Positions 42,917-51,326 of a stretch of DNA of 51,414 nucleotides are shown here, piece after piece (the first letter of the stretch is position 1; each line of letters opens with the position of its first letter). Made by a program: the position numbers and the translations under genes. The notes beneath the pieces are model-generated. The model saw only the letters and a list, made by a program, of their open reading frames with translations. It made no database searches and had not been told where the DNA came from. Origin of the DNA: Roseiarcus fermentans (lineage in GTDB: Bacteria; Pseudomonadota; Alphaproteobacteria; Rhizobiales; Beijerinckiaceae). The stretch lies in assembly GCF_003315135.1 (NCBI RefSeq), contig NZ_QNRK01000046.1:1-51414 (forward strand). The letters are read 5' to 3'.

Positions 42917-43166
42917 GGGTTTTCAGACAACGGCCCTTTGAGGCAGTGAACTGTTCGGCATTTCGGAGCGACTCCTCCGGCTCGATACGGCGAGTCGCAG
43001 CGGCGGCCTCGCTGCGCCGAGGCCCCTCGGGAAAGCGAATCGCCAACCCCCTCACCCGCGCTATTTGGCGCCCATACCGCCACGGGCGCCCGAGGTCGCC
43101 GACCTCCTCGACGATCCCGCCTGCGACCGTTGAAAACGTCGCCCGAGCCGCGCTCGGCAACCGCCG

Positions 43167-45164
43167 CTACAGCGCCCGCGCGACCTCGTAGGCGTCCCAG
43201 ATCGCGTACATGATGTTCTGCACCCGGCGGGCGTCGCCGAACACGTAGACCTCGGGCGCGGCGTTGCGCACCTTGTCGTAAAGGCGCCGCTCCGGCTCGT
43301 AGCCGATCGCCAGAATGGCCGAATCCGCCGCGACGAAGGTCTCCGTGTCGCCGGTCCTGACCAGGAATCCGCCCTCGGTCCAATGCTCGACCGTGCTCGA
43401 CGTCATCAGCCCGACCTTGCGGAACCGCAGCAGCTCCTTCAGCATCTCGGCGTTGGCGTGGCAGAGCGGCCCGGCGCGGGCGAGGATCTTCGGCTCGACC
43501 TCGACCAGCGTGGTCGCCTTGCCCTTTTCGCTCAGCCACAGCGCCAGTTCGCAGCCGACCAGCCCCGCCCCGACGATGACGGTGGCGTCGTCGGCGGGCT
43601 TGTCGCCGTTCAGCACCTCCTCCGCGGTATAGACGTGCGGCTCGTTGGCGAGCGGAAGCAGCTTCGGCTTCGCCCCCGTCGCCACGATCAGCACGTCCGG
43701 CGCCGCGCGCGCCACCAGGTCCTCGGTCACCTCGGTGTTGAAGGTCATGGGAATCTTCAGCGCGCGCAGCTCTCGCTCGTACCAGCGAATGAGCGCGTGA
43801 TCGTCGGCCTTGAAGTCGGGAACTCCGCCGGGAATCACCACCCCGCCGAGGCGGTCCGACTTCTCGTAGAGCGCGACCACGTGGCCGCGCAGCGCCGCCA
43901 CCCGCGCCGCTTCGAGGCCGGCGACGCCGCCGCCGACCACCATGACGTGCTTGCGCTCGAGCGCCGGCGTCAAGCCGTACTCGGCCTCCCGCCCGCAGGC
44001 GGGGTTGACCGCGCACGACACCTGGCCGAAGGCGGCGAGGCGGCCCATGCAACCTTCCTGGCAGGAGAGGCACGGCCGGATGCGGTCGGTCTTGCCGGCC
44101 CGGACCTTCTGCGGCAGGTAGGGATCGGCGAGCAGCGGCCGGGCGAGGCCGACGAGGTCGGTCTTCCCCGACCGGATCGCCTCGGCCGCGAGGTCCGGAT
44201 CGTCCATGCGCCCGGCGGTGATGACGGGGACGCTCACCGCCTGCTTCAGGATCGCATTGTACGGCAGGTAGAGGCCCTTGGCCTGGTACATCGGCGGATG
44301 GCTCCAGTACCAGCTGTCATAGGAACCGACGTCGCCGTTGAACGCGTCGTAGCCGGCCTGTTCCAGAATCTTCGCCGCCTCGATCCCTTCCGGGATGTCG
44401 CGCCCCTTTTCCTCGAACGCTTCGCCCGGCAGGCCGCCCTTCAGCCAGTCCTTGATGAAGCTCTTGAGCGAATAGCGAAGCGAGACCGGGTAGTCCGCGC
44501 CGCAACGCGCCTTGATCGCCTGCACGATCTCGGTCGCGAAGCGAAGCCGGTTCTCCAGATTGCCGCCGTATTCGTCCCGGCGCTGGTTGAACATGGCGAT
44601 GGCGAACTGGTCGAGCAGATAGCCCTCGTGGACGGCGTGGATCTCGACGCCGTCGAAGCCCGCCGTGCGCGCGATCTCGGCCGAATCCGCGAACTTGCGG
44701 ACCAGGGTCTTGATCTCGACGTGGGTCAGTTCGCGGCACACCACGCCCGGAAGCCAGCGGTGCGGGATCGGCGACGGGCCGACCGCCGTCGAGCCGACCA
44801 CCGAGGGGACGCTGACCCGGCCGAAGCCGGCGGAAAGCTGCAGGAACATGCGCGTGTCATAGGCGTGCACGCGCTCGGTCAGCACCTTTCCGGTCTTGAC
44901 GAAATTGAGCGGGTTGAGGGTCGGGCACGGCATCGACGGCAGCGCGCACCGTTCGATTTCGTTCTCGACCATCGTGACGCCGGTGATGATCAGGCCTGCC
45001 CCGCCCCGCGCCCGCTCGACGTAATAATTGACGCCGCGCGCGTTGAAGGTCCCGTCGGCGTCGCACAGCCCCCCGGGGCCGATCGGCTCCATCACGTAGC
45101 GGTTCTTGATCCCGAGTCTGCCGATCCGGGTCGGAGAAAACAGGATGTCGTGCGAGTTTTTCAT
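43167..45164 (-). CDS. Old yellow enzyme-type NADH:flavin oxidoreductase / dienoyl-CoA reductase-like
   Basis: A 665-residue three-part flavoprotein. The FMN barrel (about 1-365) shows RIGRLGIKNRYVMEPIGPGG and FDGVEIHAVHEGYLLDQFAIAMFNQRRDEYGG. The iron-sulfur cysteines are in RPCLSCQEGCMGR with a later CAVNPACG. The C-terminal FAD/NAD part (about 405-660) has HVMVVGGGVAGLEAARVAALRGH and VIVGAGLVGCELALWL. The architecture is that of 2,4-dienoyl-CoA reductase and trimethylamine dehydrogenase. The substrate is undetermined; a methylamine or enoyl/enone role is possible. It faces the AT-rich island, whose last gene converges on it. Confidence 0.9.
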   Translation of the reverse strand: MKNSHDILFSPTRIGRLGIKNRYVMEPIGPGGLCDADGTFNARGVNYYVERARGGAGLIITGVTMVENEIERCALPSMPCPTLNPLNFVKTGKVLTERVHAYDTRMFLQLSAGFGRVSVPSVVGSTAVGPSPIPHRWLPGVVCRELTHVEIKTLVRKFADSAEIARTAGFDGVEIHAVHEGYLLDQFAIAMFNQRRDEYGGNLENRLRFATEIVQAIKARCGADYPVSLRYSLKSFIKDWLKGGLPGEAFEEKGRDIPEGIEAAKILEQAGYDAFNGDVGSYDSWYWSHPPMYQAKGLYLPYNAILKQAVSVPVITAGRMDDPDLAAEAIRSGKTDLVGLARPLLADPYLPQKVRAGKTDRIRPCLSCQEGCMGRLAAFGQVSCAVNPACGREAEYGLTPALERKHVMVVGGGVAGLEAARVAALRGHVVALYEKSDRLGGVVIPGGVPDFKADDHALIRWYERELRALKIPMTFNTEVTEDLVARAAPDVLIVATGAKPKLLPLANEPHVYTAEEVLNGDKPADDATVIVGAGLVGCELALWLSEKGKATTLVEVEPKILARAGPLCHANAEMLKELLRFRKVGLMTSSTVEHWTEGGFLVRTGDTETFVAADSAILAIGYEPERRLYDKVRNAAPEVYVFGDARRVQNIMYAIWDAYEVARAL

Positions 45165-45360
45165 GGCGGAGGTCCACGCCCGCGAGCCTCGGCTCGGGAT
45201 TCGGCGGCGCCGCGGCGCGGTCGACGAGGGCCGTCGCGCCCCGCCGCTCCGGCCGGCCCGCGAAGCGAGACGCCGTCGCCGTGGGTCCCGCTAACATGCC
45301 GGCGCGGCGGCGGCGATGCGGCATAACGTCCGCAGACGCCGGCTCGAACGGCCGGTTCGC

Positions 45361-45891
45361 TCACGCCTCGAGGCGTTGCAGCAGCTTCACCGCCGTGCGC
45401 CAGTTGCGCAGGGTCGAGACGGCGGCGAACGCCCTGTCGAGGCGCGCGTTGGTGAGCCTGGCCCCCGACACGCCGTTGGGCAGGCGGAGATAGACGTCGG
45501 CCCCGGCGACGACGAAGGCGTCCGGCGCGAACGCGTCCGGCGCAAGCGCCGCCGAGCGTTCGGGCCCGGGCGCCGCAGCGAGGCTCGCGACGTGCAGGAC
45601 GTCGACGGCCTGTCCGTCGACGAGGAACGGGTTCGCCTCGACCATCCGCCGCCATGCCGTGGCGGACCGCAGGATCATCGCCGGGCGGAAGCCGACCTCC
45701 GATTCGATCGCCCCGGCGGCCGCGATCGCCGCCGCTTCGGGATCGTCGGCCTCGAAGACGACGTTGCCGCTCTGGATCACCGTCTCGACGGCGTGCGCGC
45801 CCAAGGTCCGGAAAGCGCGTTCCAGCGCCGCCATCGGCAGCTTGCGCGCGCCGCCGACGTTGACGCCCCGGAGAAGCGCCAGGGTTCGCAT
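45361..45891 (-). CDS. DUF1697 domain-containing protein
   Basis: A 176-residue protein. The start MRTLALLRGVNVGGARKLPM and the segment LGAHAVETVIQSGNVVFEADD are the DUF1697 signature. It ends DRAFAAVSTLRNWRTAVKLLQRLEA, also family-typical (the RNWRT motif). Function unknown. The ATG at 45891 follows the mazG stop by 4 bp, so it is the second gene of a mazG transcript. Confidence 0.9.
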   Translation of the reverse strand: MRTLALLRGVNVGGARKLPMAALERAFRTLGAHAVETVIQSGNVVFEADDPEAAAIAAAGAIESEVGFRPAMILRSATAWRRMVEANPFLVDGQAVDVLHVASLAAAPGPERSAALAPDAFAPDAFVVAGADVYLRLPNGVSGARLTNARLDRAFAAVSTLRNWRTAVKLLQRLEA

Positions 45892-45895
45892 GGGG

Positions 45896-46732
45896 TCAGC
45901 GACGGCCCGGTTCGAGGCCCTTCGCCTCCCGCCAGAGCGCTTCCATCTCGTCGAGATGGGCGGCTTCGGGGCTGCGGCCTGTTTCGGCCAGACGGCGCTC
46001 GATATGGGCGAAGCGCCGCTCGAACTTGGCGTTGGCGGCGCGCAGCGCGGCCTCCGGATCGACGTCGACGAAGCGCGCGACATTGACCGCGGCGAACAGC
46101 AGGTCGCCGACCTCGGCCGCGATGGTTTCGCGGGACTCCGCGGCGATCTCGGCTTCCGTCTCGGCGATCTCCTCCCTGAGCTTGGCCAGCACGCCGCGCA
46201 CGTCCTCCCAGTCGAATCCGACTCTGGCCGCCTTCTCCTGCAATTTCAGGGCGCGGGTCAGCGCCGGCATGGACGAGGGAACGCCGGCGAGCGCGCCGTG
46301 CTGCGCCGTCTCGGGGCTCAGGCCGGCGCGCTGGCGCGCCTCGGCCCGCTCGCGCTTCTCCTTCGCCTTGATCAGGGCCCACAGCGCCTTGACCGCGTCG
46401 GGGTCCAGGTCGCGGGCGTCGCCGAAAACGTGCGGGTGCCGGCGGATGAGCTTGGTCGTGATCGACTCGACCACGCCGCCGAAGTCGAACAGGCCCGCCT
46501 CCTCCGCCATCCTGGCGTGGAACACCACCTGCAGCAGGAGGTCGCCGAGCTCGTCGCGCAGATCCCCGGTTTCGCCGCGTTCGATCGCGTCCGCGACCTC
46601 GTAGGCTTCCTCGATGGTGAAGGGGGCGATCGAGGCGAAGGTCTGCTCGAGGTCCCACGGACAGCCGCCTTGCGGGTCGCGCAGCGCGGCCATGATCTCG
46701 ATCAGGCGGTGGATGTCGCGGGACGGCTGCAT
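45896..46732 (-). CDS. mazG: Nucleoside triphosphate pyrophosphohydrolase MazG
   Basis: A 278-residue protein with two MazG domains. The first has CPWDLEQTFASIAPFTIEEAYEVADAIE and DELGDLLLQVVFHARMAEE. The second has REEIAETEAEIAAES and EVGDLLFAAVNVARF. These EExxE and EVGDLL helices bind magnesium and nucleotide. MazG hydrolyses non-canonical NTPs to NMP and pyrophosphate. GAGAGG precedes the ATG at 46732. The terminator of the cold-shock gene ends 19 bp upstream of this start. Confidence 0.93.
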   Translation of the reverse strand: MQPSRDIHRLIEIMAALRDPQGGCPWDLEQTFASIAPFTIEEAYEVADAIERGETGDLRDELGDLLLQVVFHARMAEEAGLFDFGGVVESITTKLIRRHPHVFGDARDLDPDAVKALWALIKAKEKRERAEARQRAGLSPETAQHGALAGVPSSMPALTRALKLQEKAARVGFDWEDVRGVLAKLREEIAETEAEIAAESRETIAAEVGDLLFAAVNVARFVDVDPEAALRAANAKFERRFAHIERRLAETGRSPEAAHLDEMEALWREAKGLEPGRR

Positions 46733-46750
46733 GGCCCTCTCGTGCGTCAC

Positions 46751-46781
46751 AAACAAAAAGAGCGCGGCGTCGGCCGCGCTC
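46751..46781 (-). terminator. Intrinsic terminator between the cold-shock gene and mazG
   Basis: On the leftward strand there is a perfect 9-bp stem (GAGCGCGGC) with a 4-nt loop, followed by TTTTTGTTT. It lies 27 bp past the cold-shock stop and 19 bp before the mazG ATG. Confidence 0.88.
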
Positions 46782-46807
46782 ATAAGGTCCCGGAGGTCCG
46801 GTTCCTG

Positions 46808-47485
46808 TCAGAGCGACAGGGAAATCGCCTCGCGTCCCTTGGGCGTGTCGACGACGCGCATGTTGACCTGCTGGCCCTCGGCGAGGGTCGAGAGGCCCGC
46901 CGGGCCGAGCACGGAGATGTGGACGAACACGTCCTTGCCGCCGTCCTGGCTGGCGACGAAGCCGAAGCCCTTGGTCTCGTCGAACCACTTGACCTTGCCG
47001 GTGACGCTGACCGCCGTCGACGGGTCGGGGGCGACGCGACGCGGACGCGGACTGTCTCCGAATCCGCCGCCGGCGGGACGCGCCGGCCGCTCGACCGCGG
47101 TCGAGGTGTCGACCTCCATCACGCGCGTGACCTGGGCGCCCTTCGCGCCCGCGCCGACCTGGACGCGCAGCTTCGCGCCGGCCGGAACCGATTCGTGCCC
47201 CGCGTTGCGGAGCGCGTTGGCGTGCAGGAAGGCGTCGCCCTGGCCGTCGGCCAGTTCGACGAAGCCGTAGCCCTTGTCCGCCTTGAACCACTTGACCGTG
47301 GCGTCGACCGCCGGGGCGCTCGACGGCGCCCCGCCGCTCGGGGACATGCCCGCCGGCGGGCCGCCAAACCCAGCATCCGGCCCGCCGAAGACGCCCCGCG
47401 CCTGGCGGGGCTTCTGGTCATAGGACATCGGACCATCATCGTCGAACCCGCGCTTGCGAGGCCGAAAATCCTTACCCTTGCTCAT
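46808..47485 (-). CDS. Double cold-shock-domain protein
   Basis: A 225-residue nucleic-acid-binding protein. A basic, Gly/Pro-rich N-terminus (1-58) is followed by a first cold-shock domain (about 60-125, DATVKWFKADKGYGFVEL and DAFLHANAL). A linker comes next, then a second domain (about 158-225, GKVKWFDETKGFGFVASQDG and DVFVHISVL). Each domain carries both RNP-type motifs. Two-domain cold-shock proteins are typical of Hyphomicrobiales and act as RNA chaperones. A strong terminator follows. Confidence 0.93.
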   Translation of the reverse strand: MSKGKDFRPRKRGFDDDGPMSYDQKPRQARGVFGGPDAGFGGPPAGMSPSGGAPSSAPAVDATVKWFKADKGYGFVELADGQGDAFLHANALRNAGHESVPAGAKLRVQVGAGAKGAQVTRVMEVDTSTAVERPARPAGGGFGDSPRPRRVAPDPSTAVSVTGKVKWFDETKGFGFVASQDGGKDVFVHISVLGPAGLSTLAEGQQVNMRVVDTPKGREAISLSL

Positions 47486-47688
47486 GTTCGTCTAAAGTCT
47501 CCAACCAAACCCTGTTCCCGAGAGACGCAACGAACGTCCCTCCCCGATCGCCGTTTCAGCCGGCAAACCCATGCGTAAGAGCCGATATCCGCCGCTTCCG
47601 GCAGATAACGGGCAATAAGTTGATCGAAGTCTTCAAGAGCAAGGCCTTTCGGCGGCGGCGGACGAACGAACCCGTGCATCTCCGCCAT
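47482..47688 (-). CDS. Doubtful small protein overlapping the cold-shock start
   Basis: A 68-residue frame starting MAEMHGFVRPPPPKGLALED, whose TGA overlaps the cold-shock ATG (ATGA). The middle (LEDFDQLIARYLPEAADIGSYAWVCRLKRR) looks fairly protein-like, but there is no good ribosome-binding site and I know no homologue. It lies in the 409-bp space before the cold-shock gene, where a long regulatory 5' leader would also be plausible. Confidence 0.35.
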   Translation of the reverse strand: MAEMHGFVRPPPPKGLALEDFDQLIARYLPEAADIGSYAWVCRLKRRSGRDVRCVSREQGLVGDFRRT

Positions 47689-47894
47689 GGGCGCACGCCG
47701 GCATCGCGTATCCTGCCGCCCGCGCCAATTCGAAATCAACCACCTGAATCATCGACAGCTCGCCCTCTCGTTCGCGACGCGCGAACGGAGCCCGCTCATT
47801 GTGTTCTACTGCATTTCCCGCCGCAATTCCAGACCATTTTTTGCGCGCTCACGCGGGATTGACGACGTAGGCTTTCCGGAGATCTCCGCACGGC

Positions 47895-49925
47895 TCACAC
47901 GTCGAGGAGATCGGCCGCCTTCGGCGCGCGCTCCTGGATGAAGGCGAACCGCGCCTCCGGCTTCGATCCCATCAGGCGCTCCACGGCCTCGGCGGTGGCG
48001 ACCCTGTCGTCGGCCACCACCGCCACCCGCAGGAGCGTGCGCCGCGCGGGGTCCATCGTGGTGTCCCGAAGGTCGCGCATCGGCATTTCGCCGAGGCCCT
48101 TGAACCGACTGACCTCGATCGCCCCCTTGCCGGGGAAACCCGACGTCATCAGCCGCTCCTTGTCGGCGTCGTCGCGCGCGTAGATCGACTTCGCCCCCTG
48201 GGTGAGCCGATAGAGCGGCGGAACGGCGAGATAGAGGTGGCCCTCGTCGATCAGCTTCGGCGTCTGGCGATAGAAGAAGGTGATCAGCAGCGAGGCGATA
48301 TGCGCGCCGTCGACGTCGGCGTCGGTCATGATGATGATCTTGTCGTAGCGCAGGTCCTCGGACCGGTAATGCGTTCCCGATCCGGCGCCGAGCGCCTGCA
48401 GAAGGTCGCCGAGCTGCTGGTTCTGGGCGAGCTTGTCCCGCGTCGCCGAGGCGACGTTGAGGATCTTGCCGCGCAGCGGCAGCACGGCCTGGGTCGCCCG
48501 GTCGCGCGCCTGCTTGGCCGAGCCGCCGGCCGAATCGCCTTCGACGATAAACAGTTCGGAGCCTTGCGCGGAGGAATTGGAGCAGTCCGCGAGCTTGCCG
48601 GGCAGGCGCAGCTTGCGCACCGCGGTCTTGCGGGCGACGTCCTTTTCCATCCGCCGCCGCAGGCGCTCGTCGGCGCGCTCGATTCCCCAGTCGAGCAGCC
48701 GCGCGGCCTGGCTCGGCGCGGCGGCGAGCCAGTGGTCGAAAGCGTCCCGGACCGCGCCGTCGACGATCCGCGCCGCCTCGACGGTTTGCAGCCGGCCCTT
48801 GTTCTGGCCCTGGAATTCCGGCTCGCGGATGAACACCGAAATCAGCGCCGCGCAGCCCGCCATCACGTCGTCGGCAGTGAGCGCGCTCGCGCGCTTCGCC
48901 TGGCCGATGCGTTCGGCGTGATCCTTGAGCCCCCTGAGGATCGCGGTGCGCAGGCCCGCCTCGTGCGTGCCCCCGTCGGGCGTCGGAATGGTGTTGCAAT
49001 AGGAGTGGACGAAGCCGTCGGCCCCGGCGAGCCAGGCGATCGCCCATTCGACCGTGCCGTGCTTGCCGTCCTTTTCGATCCGCCCGGTGAAGACCTGATC
49101 GGCGACCAGCGGCTCGCCCTCGATGTCGGCGGCGAGATAATCCTTGAGGCCGCCGGGAAAGTGGAACACGGCCTCGGCCGGAACCTTGCCCGAGTCGGCG
49201 ATCAGCGAGGGCGCGCACCGCCAGCGAATCTCGACCCCGCCGAAGAGATAGGCCTTGGCGCGCGCCATCTTGAACACGCGCGCCGGATCGAAGCGGGCCG
49301 CCTCGCCGAAAATGATCGGGTCGGGCAGGAAGCGGACTTTTGTCCCGCGGCGGTTCGGCGCCTTGCCGACCACGGTCAGCCCGCAGGTCGGCGCGCCGCG
49401 TTCGAACGTCTGGCGGTAGAGCGTCTGGCCGCGCGCCACCTCGACCTCGAGCTTTTCCGACAGCGCGTTGACGACGGAGACGCCGACGCCGTGCAGGCCG
49501 CCCGAGGTCTCGTAGGCGCCGCTGTCGAACTTGCCGCCGGCGTGCAGCATGGTCATGATCACTTCGAGCGCCGACTTCTGCGGGAACTTCGGGTGCGGAT
49601 CGACCGGCATGCCGCGGCCGTTGTCGGTGACGGCGAGCCAGCCGCCGTCTTCCAGCGACACCTCGATGAAGGTCGCGTGTCCGGCGACCGCCTCGTCCAT
49701 GGCGTTGTCGATCACTTCGGCGAACAGGTGGTGGAGCGCGTTGGCGTCGGTGCCGCCGATATACATGCCGGGGCGCCGCCGGACCGGCTCGAGGCCTTCC
49801 AGCACCTCGATCGAGGACGCGTTGTAGTCGGCCTCGCCCGGCGTCCCGCGCGTCGGGGCGGGCCGGGCCTTGGGGGGAACGGGCTTGCCGCGCGGCGGCG
49901 GCTGGGCGCCGAAAAGGTCGTTCAT
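47895..49925 (-). CDS. parE: DNA topoisomerase IV subunit B
   Basis: A 676-residue ATPase subunit that works with ParC to unlink daughter chromosomes. The GHKL ATPase shows EVIDNAMDEAVAGHA, VTDNGRGMPVD and GGLHGVGVSVVNALS. The TOPRIM domain holds LFIVEGDSAGGSAKQARDR and MTDADVDGAHIASLL. The C-terminal GFPGKGAIEVSRFKGLGEMPMRDLRDTTMDP is also typical. The N-terminus (MNDLFGAQPPPRGKP) is the usual alphaproteobacterial extension. No partner parC is nearby. Confidence 0.96.
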   Translation of the reverse strand: MNDLFGAQPPPRGKPVPPKARPAPTRGTPGEADYNASSIEVLEGLEPVRRRPGMYIGGTDANALHHLFAEVIDNAMDEAVAGHATFIEVSLEDGGWLAVTDNGRGMPVDPHPKFPQKSALEVIMTMLHAGGKFDSGAYETSGGLHGVGVSVVNALSEKLEVEVARGQTLYRQTFERGAPTCGLTVVGKAPNRRGTKVRFLPDPIIFGEAARFDPARVFKMARAKAYLFGGVEIRWRCAPSLIADSGKVPAEAVFHFPGGLKDYLAADIEGEPLVADQVFTGRIEKDGKHGTVEWAIAWLAGADGFVHSYCNTIPTPDGGTHEAGLRTAILRGLKDHAERIGQAKRASALTADDVMAGCAALISVFIREPEFQGQNKGRLQTVEAARIVDGAVRDAFDHWLAAAPSQAARLLDWGIERADERLRRRMEKDVARKTAVRKLRLPGKLADCSNSSAQGSELFIVEGDSAGGSAKQARDRATQAVLPLRGKILNVASATRDKLAQNQQLGDLLQALGAGSGTHYRSEDLRYDKIIIMTDADVDGAHIASLLITFFYRQTPKLIDEGHLYLAVPPLYRLTQGAKSIYARDDADKERLMTSGFPGKGAIEVSRFKGLGEMPMRDLRDTTMDPARRTLLRVAVVADDRVATAEAVERLMGSKPEARFAFIQERAPKAADLLDV

Positions 49926-50022
49926 GGGAGCGTCAATGGCTCAGCGAATCGGTGTCTGGCAAGCTAACACGCGCGGATGCCGAACCAAACGGGAACGGAC
50001 GTGTCGGGAACGTGTCGGGTCG

Positions 50023-50427
50023 CTACTCCAGCCAATTCTCGACTTGAAGGCCGCTGACTCGACGGAAGGCGGAATCGGCGGTCACGAGCGGCATCCGCAG
50101 CGCAAGGGCGTGGGCGGCAATCAGGAGATCGTTCGCGCTGATTGGCGTACCGGCGTTCTCGAGCTGCGTGCGGATCGCGGCGTAGTCTGCGTCCGCGGGC
50201 ATGTCGAGCGGCAGCACCGGGAGGCGCGCGAGGAGACCTTCAACCAGATCGCCTATACGGAATGATTTTCCCTTTGCCGCGCCATAACGCAACTCCGCAG
50301 CGACGATGATGCTTACGCACACCGTATCCGCGCCCGCCCTCTCAGTCCGCTGAGCCGCCTTGCCGAGCGGATTTCGGATGAGGTCCGAGACAATGTTGGT
50401 GTCCAACATGTAGAGAAGCCGAGACAT
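50023..50427 (-). CDS. vapC: VapC-family PIN-domain toxin
   Basis: A 134-residue PIN ribonuclease close to classical VapC. D9 is in YMLDTNIVSDLIRNP, E45 in IVAAELRYGAAKG, D100 in ISANDLLIAAHAL, and D118 in LVTADSAFRRV. It begins 15 bp after the stop of the chimeric antitoxin gene on the same strand. It is expected to cleave tRNA-fMet or similar RNA when free. Confidence 0.92.
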   Translation of the reverse strand: MSRLLYMLDTNIVSDLIRNPLGKAAQRTERAGADTVCVSIIVAAELRYGAAKGKSFRIGDLVEGLLARLPVLPLDMPADADYAAIRTQLENAGTPISANDLLIAAHALALRMPLVTADSAFRRVSGLQVENWLE

Positions 50428-50442
50428 TCTATTTTCGATCGT

Positions 50443-51153
50443 CTATAACGGAACCACAAGGCAATAAAAGTCGTGGTTGACGTCCCACGCGATGTCATCG
50501 TTCGCAAGTTTTTCCCCGAATCTCTTGCGGTATTCACCGACAGTCTTGTCGGCGCCGCTCAAAATAAATTCAATCCGTGCTCTCGATTTGGAACCTTGCT
50601 GTTTTCGACTATCTTTTTTACGCACGTGGAACAGCGTGCTGTCCGGCACGTCTATGTCATCTCCGAACAAGGTCGGCCTTCCATCCTTGACTGTGCCCGC
50701 TTCCCAACGGGCTATGACGGACGGACCGTGCGCCACGCGGCCTTTTGCGGCGATCTGCAAGACCCTAACGCCTCCGTTGGGCTGCAACTGAATATCATGC
50801 ACCTCCTGACCGATATCGGGCTCATCGAGCGGAAGTAGACCGGCGTCCACGTCGGGAAATTCCTCGTCCAAAGGCTCAATCGATTTCAGCCATTCGATAA
50901 GGCCCGTCACCGCAGGCTTTTCCACAACCAGCCGGTCGCCCTCGCGGCGGATCACCGCTCCCGGCGCCCGCGAGCGCACGAGGCGCTCGACCTCGTCGAG
51001 GCTGAAAGTCCGGGTCGGACGCTGGGCCGCTTCGAGTTCGTCGATCTTTTCGACAATCGCTTCGCGCGCATAGGAGCTCATCGAGCGGCCGGTGCGCCGC
51101 GCGAGCTCGTCCAGCCGGCTTTCGATGTCTTCGGGCAATCGCAGGGCCAACAT
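50443..51153 (-). CDS. Chimeric antitoxin: RHH N-terminus, VapB/AbrB-type tail, unknown extension
   Basis: A 236-residue protein, three times the normal antitoxin length. Residues 1-43 (LALRLPEDIESRLDELARR and on through SSYAREAIVEKIDEL) are a RelB/DUF6290-like ribbon-helix-helix domain. Residues about 62-113 (AVIRREGDRLVVEKP, GLIEWLKSIEPLDEEFPDVD) match the C-terminal part of AbrB-type VapB antitoxins, without their SpoVT/AbrB DNA-binding start. Residues 114-236 are an extension I cannot assign, of lower GC and rich in charged residues (VRKKDSRKQQGSKSRARIEF). GGAGG precedes the ATG at 51153. It should neutralise the downstream VapC and repress through the palindrome at 51172-51189. Confidence 0.75.
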   Translation of the reverse strand: MLALRLPEDIESRLDELARRTGRSMSSYAREAIVEKIDELEAAQRPTRTFSLDEVERLVRSRAPGAVIRREGDRLVVEKPAVTGLIEWLKSIEPLDEEFPDVDAGLLPLDEPDIGQEVHDIQLQPNGGVRVLQIAAKGRVAHGPSVIARWEAGTVKDGRPTLFGDDIDVPDSTLFHVRKKDSRKQQGSKSRARIEFILSGADKTVGEYRKRFGEKLANDDIAWDVNHDFYCLVVPL

Positions 51154-51171
51154 GGCTTCCTCCACATGGAC

Positions 51172-51189
51172 TGCTATACATGTATAGCA
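51172..51189. promoter_or_regulatory. Perfect 18-bp palindrome, antitoxin operator
   Basis: TGCTATACATGTATAGCA is a perfect palindrome 18 bp upstream of the chimeric antitoxin start, in otherwise GC-rich DNA. Its TATACATGTATA core is like operators of ribbon-helix-helix antitoxins, matching the protein's N-terminal domain rather than an AbrB domain. Confidence 0.75.
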
Positions 51190-51297
51190 CCCTCGGCCGT
51201 CGCGCAAGAGCGTGAGCGGTCTGGGAACAAGACGGCCCAAGAGCCTGATATCACTGATGACTGGCTCGGGATCAGCAAATCCTCGTCACGGCCAACC

Positions 51298-51326
51298 GCG
51301 TCATTGCGAGGAGCAAAGCGACGAAG
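51298..51326 (-). repeat. REP-like dispersed repeat, copy 4
   Basis: GCGTCATTGCGAGGAGC ... AAAGCGACGAAG, inverted and diverged relative to the copies near 9.7 and 10.3 kb. Confidence 0.5.

Noticed and set aside
40281-43166. Island considered as an integrated phage or integrative element
   Set aside because: No integrase, transposase, tRNA target or flanking direct repeat could be seen; only composition and gene content indicate transfer.
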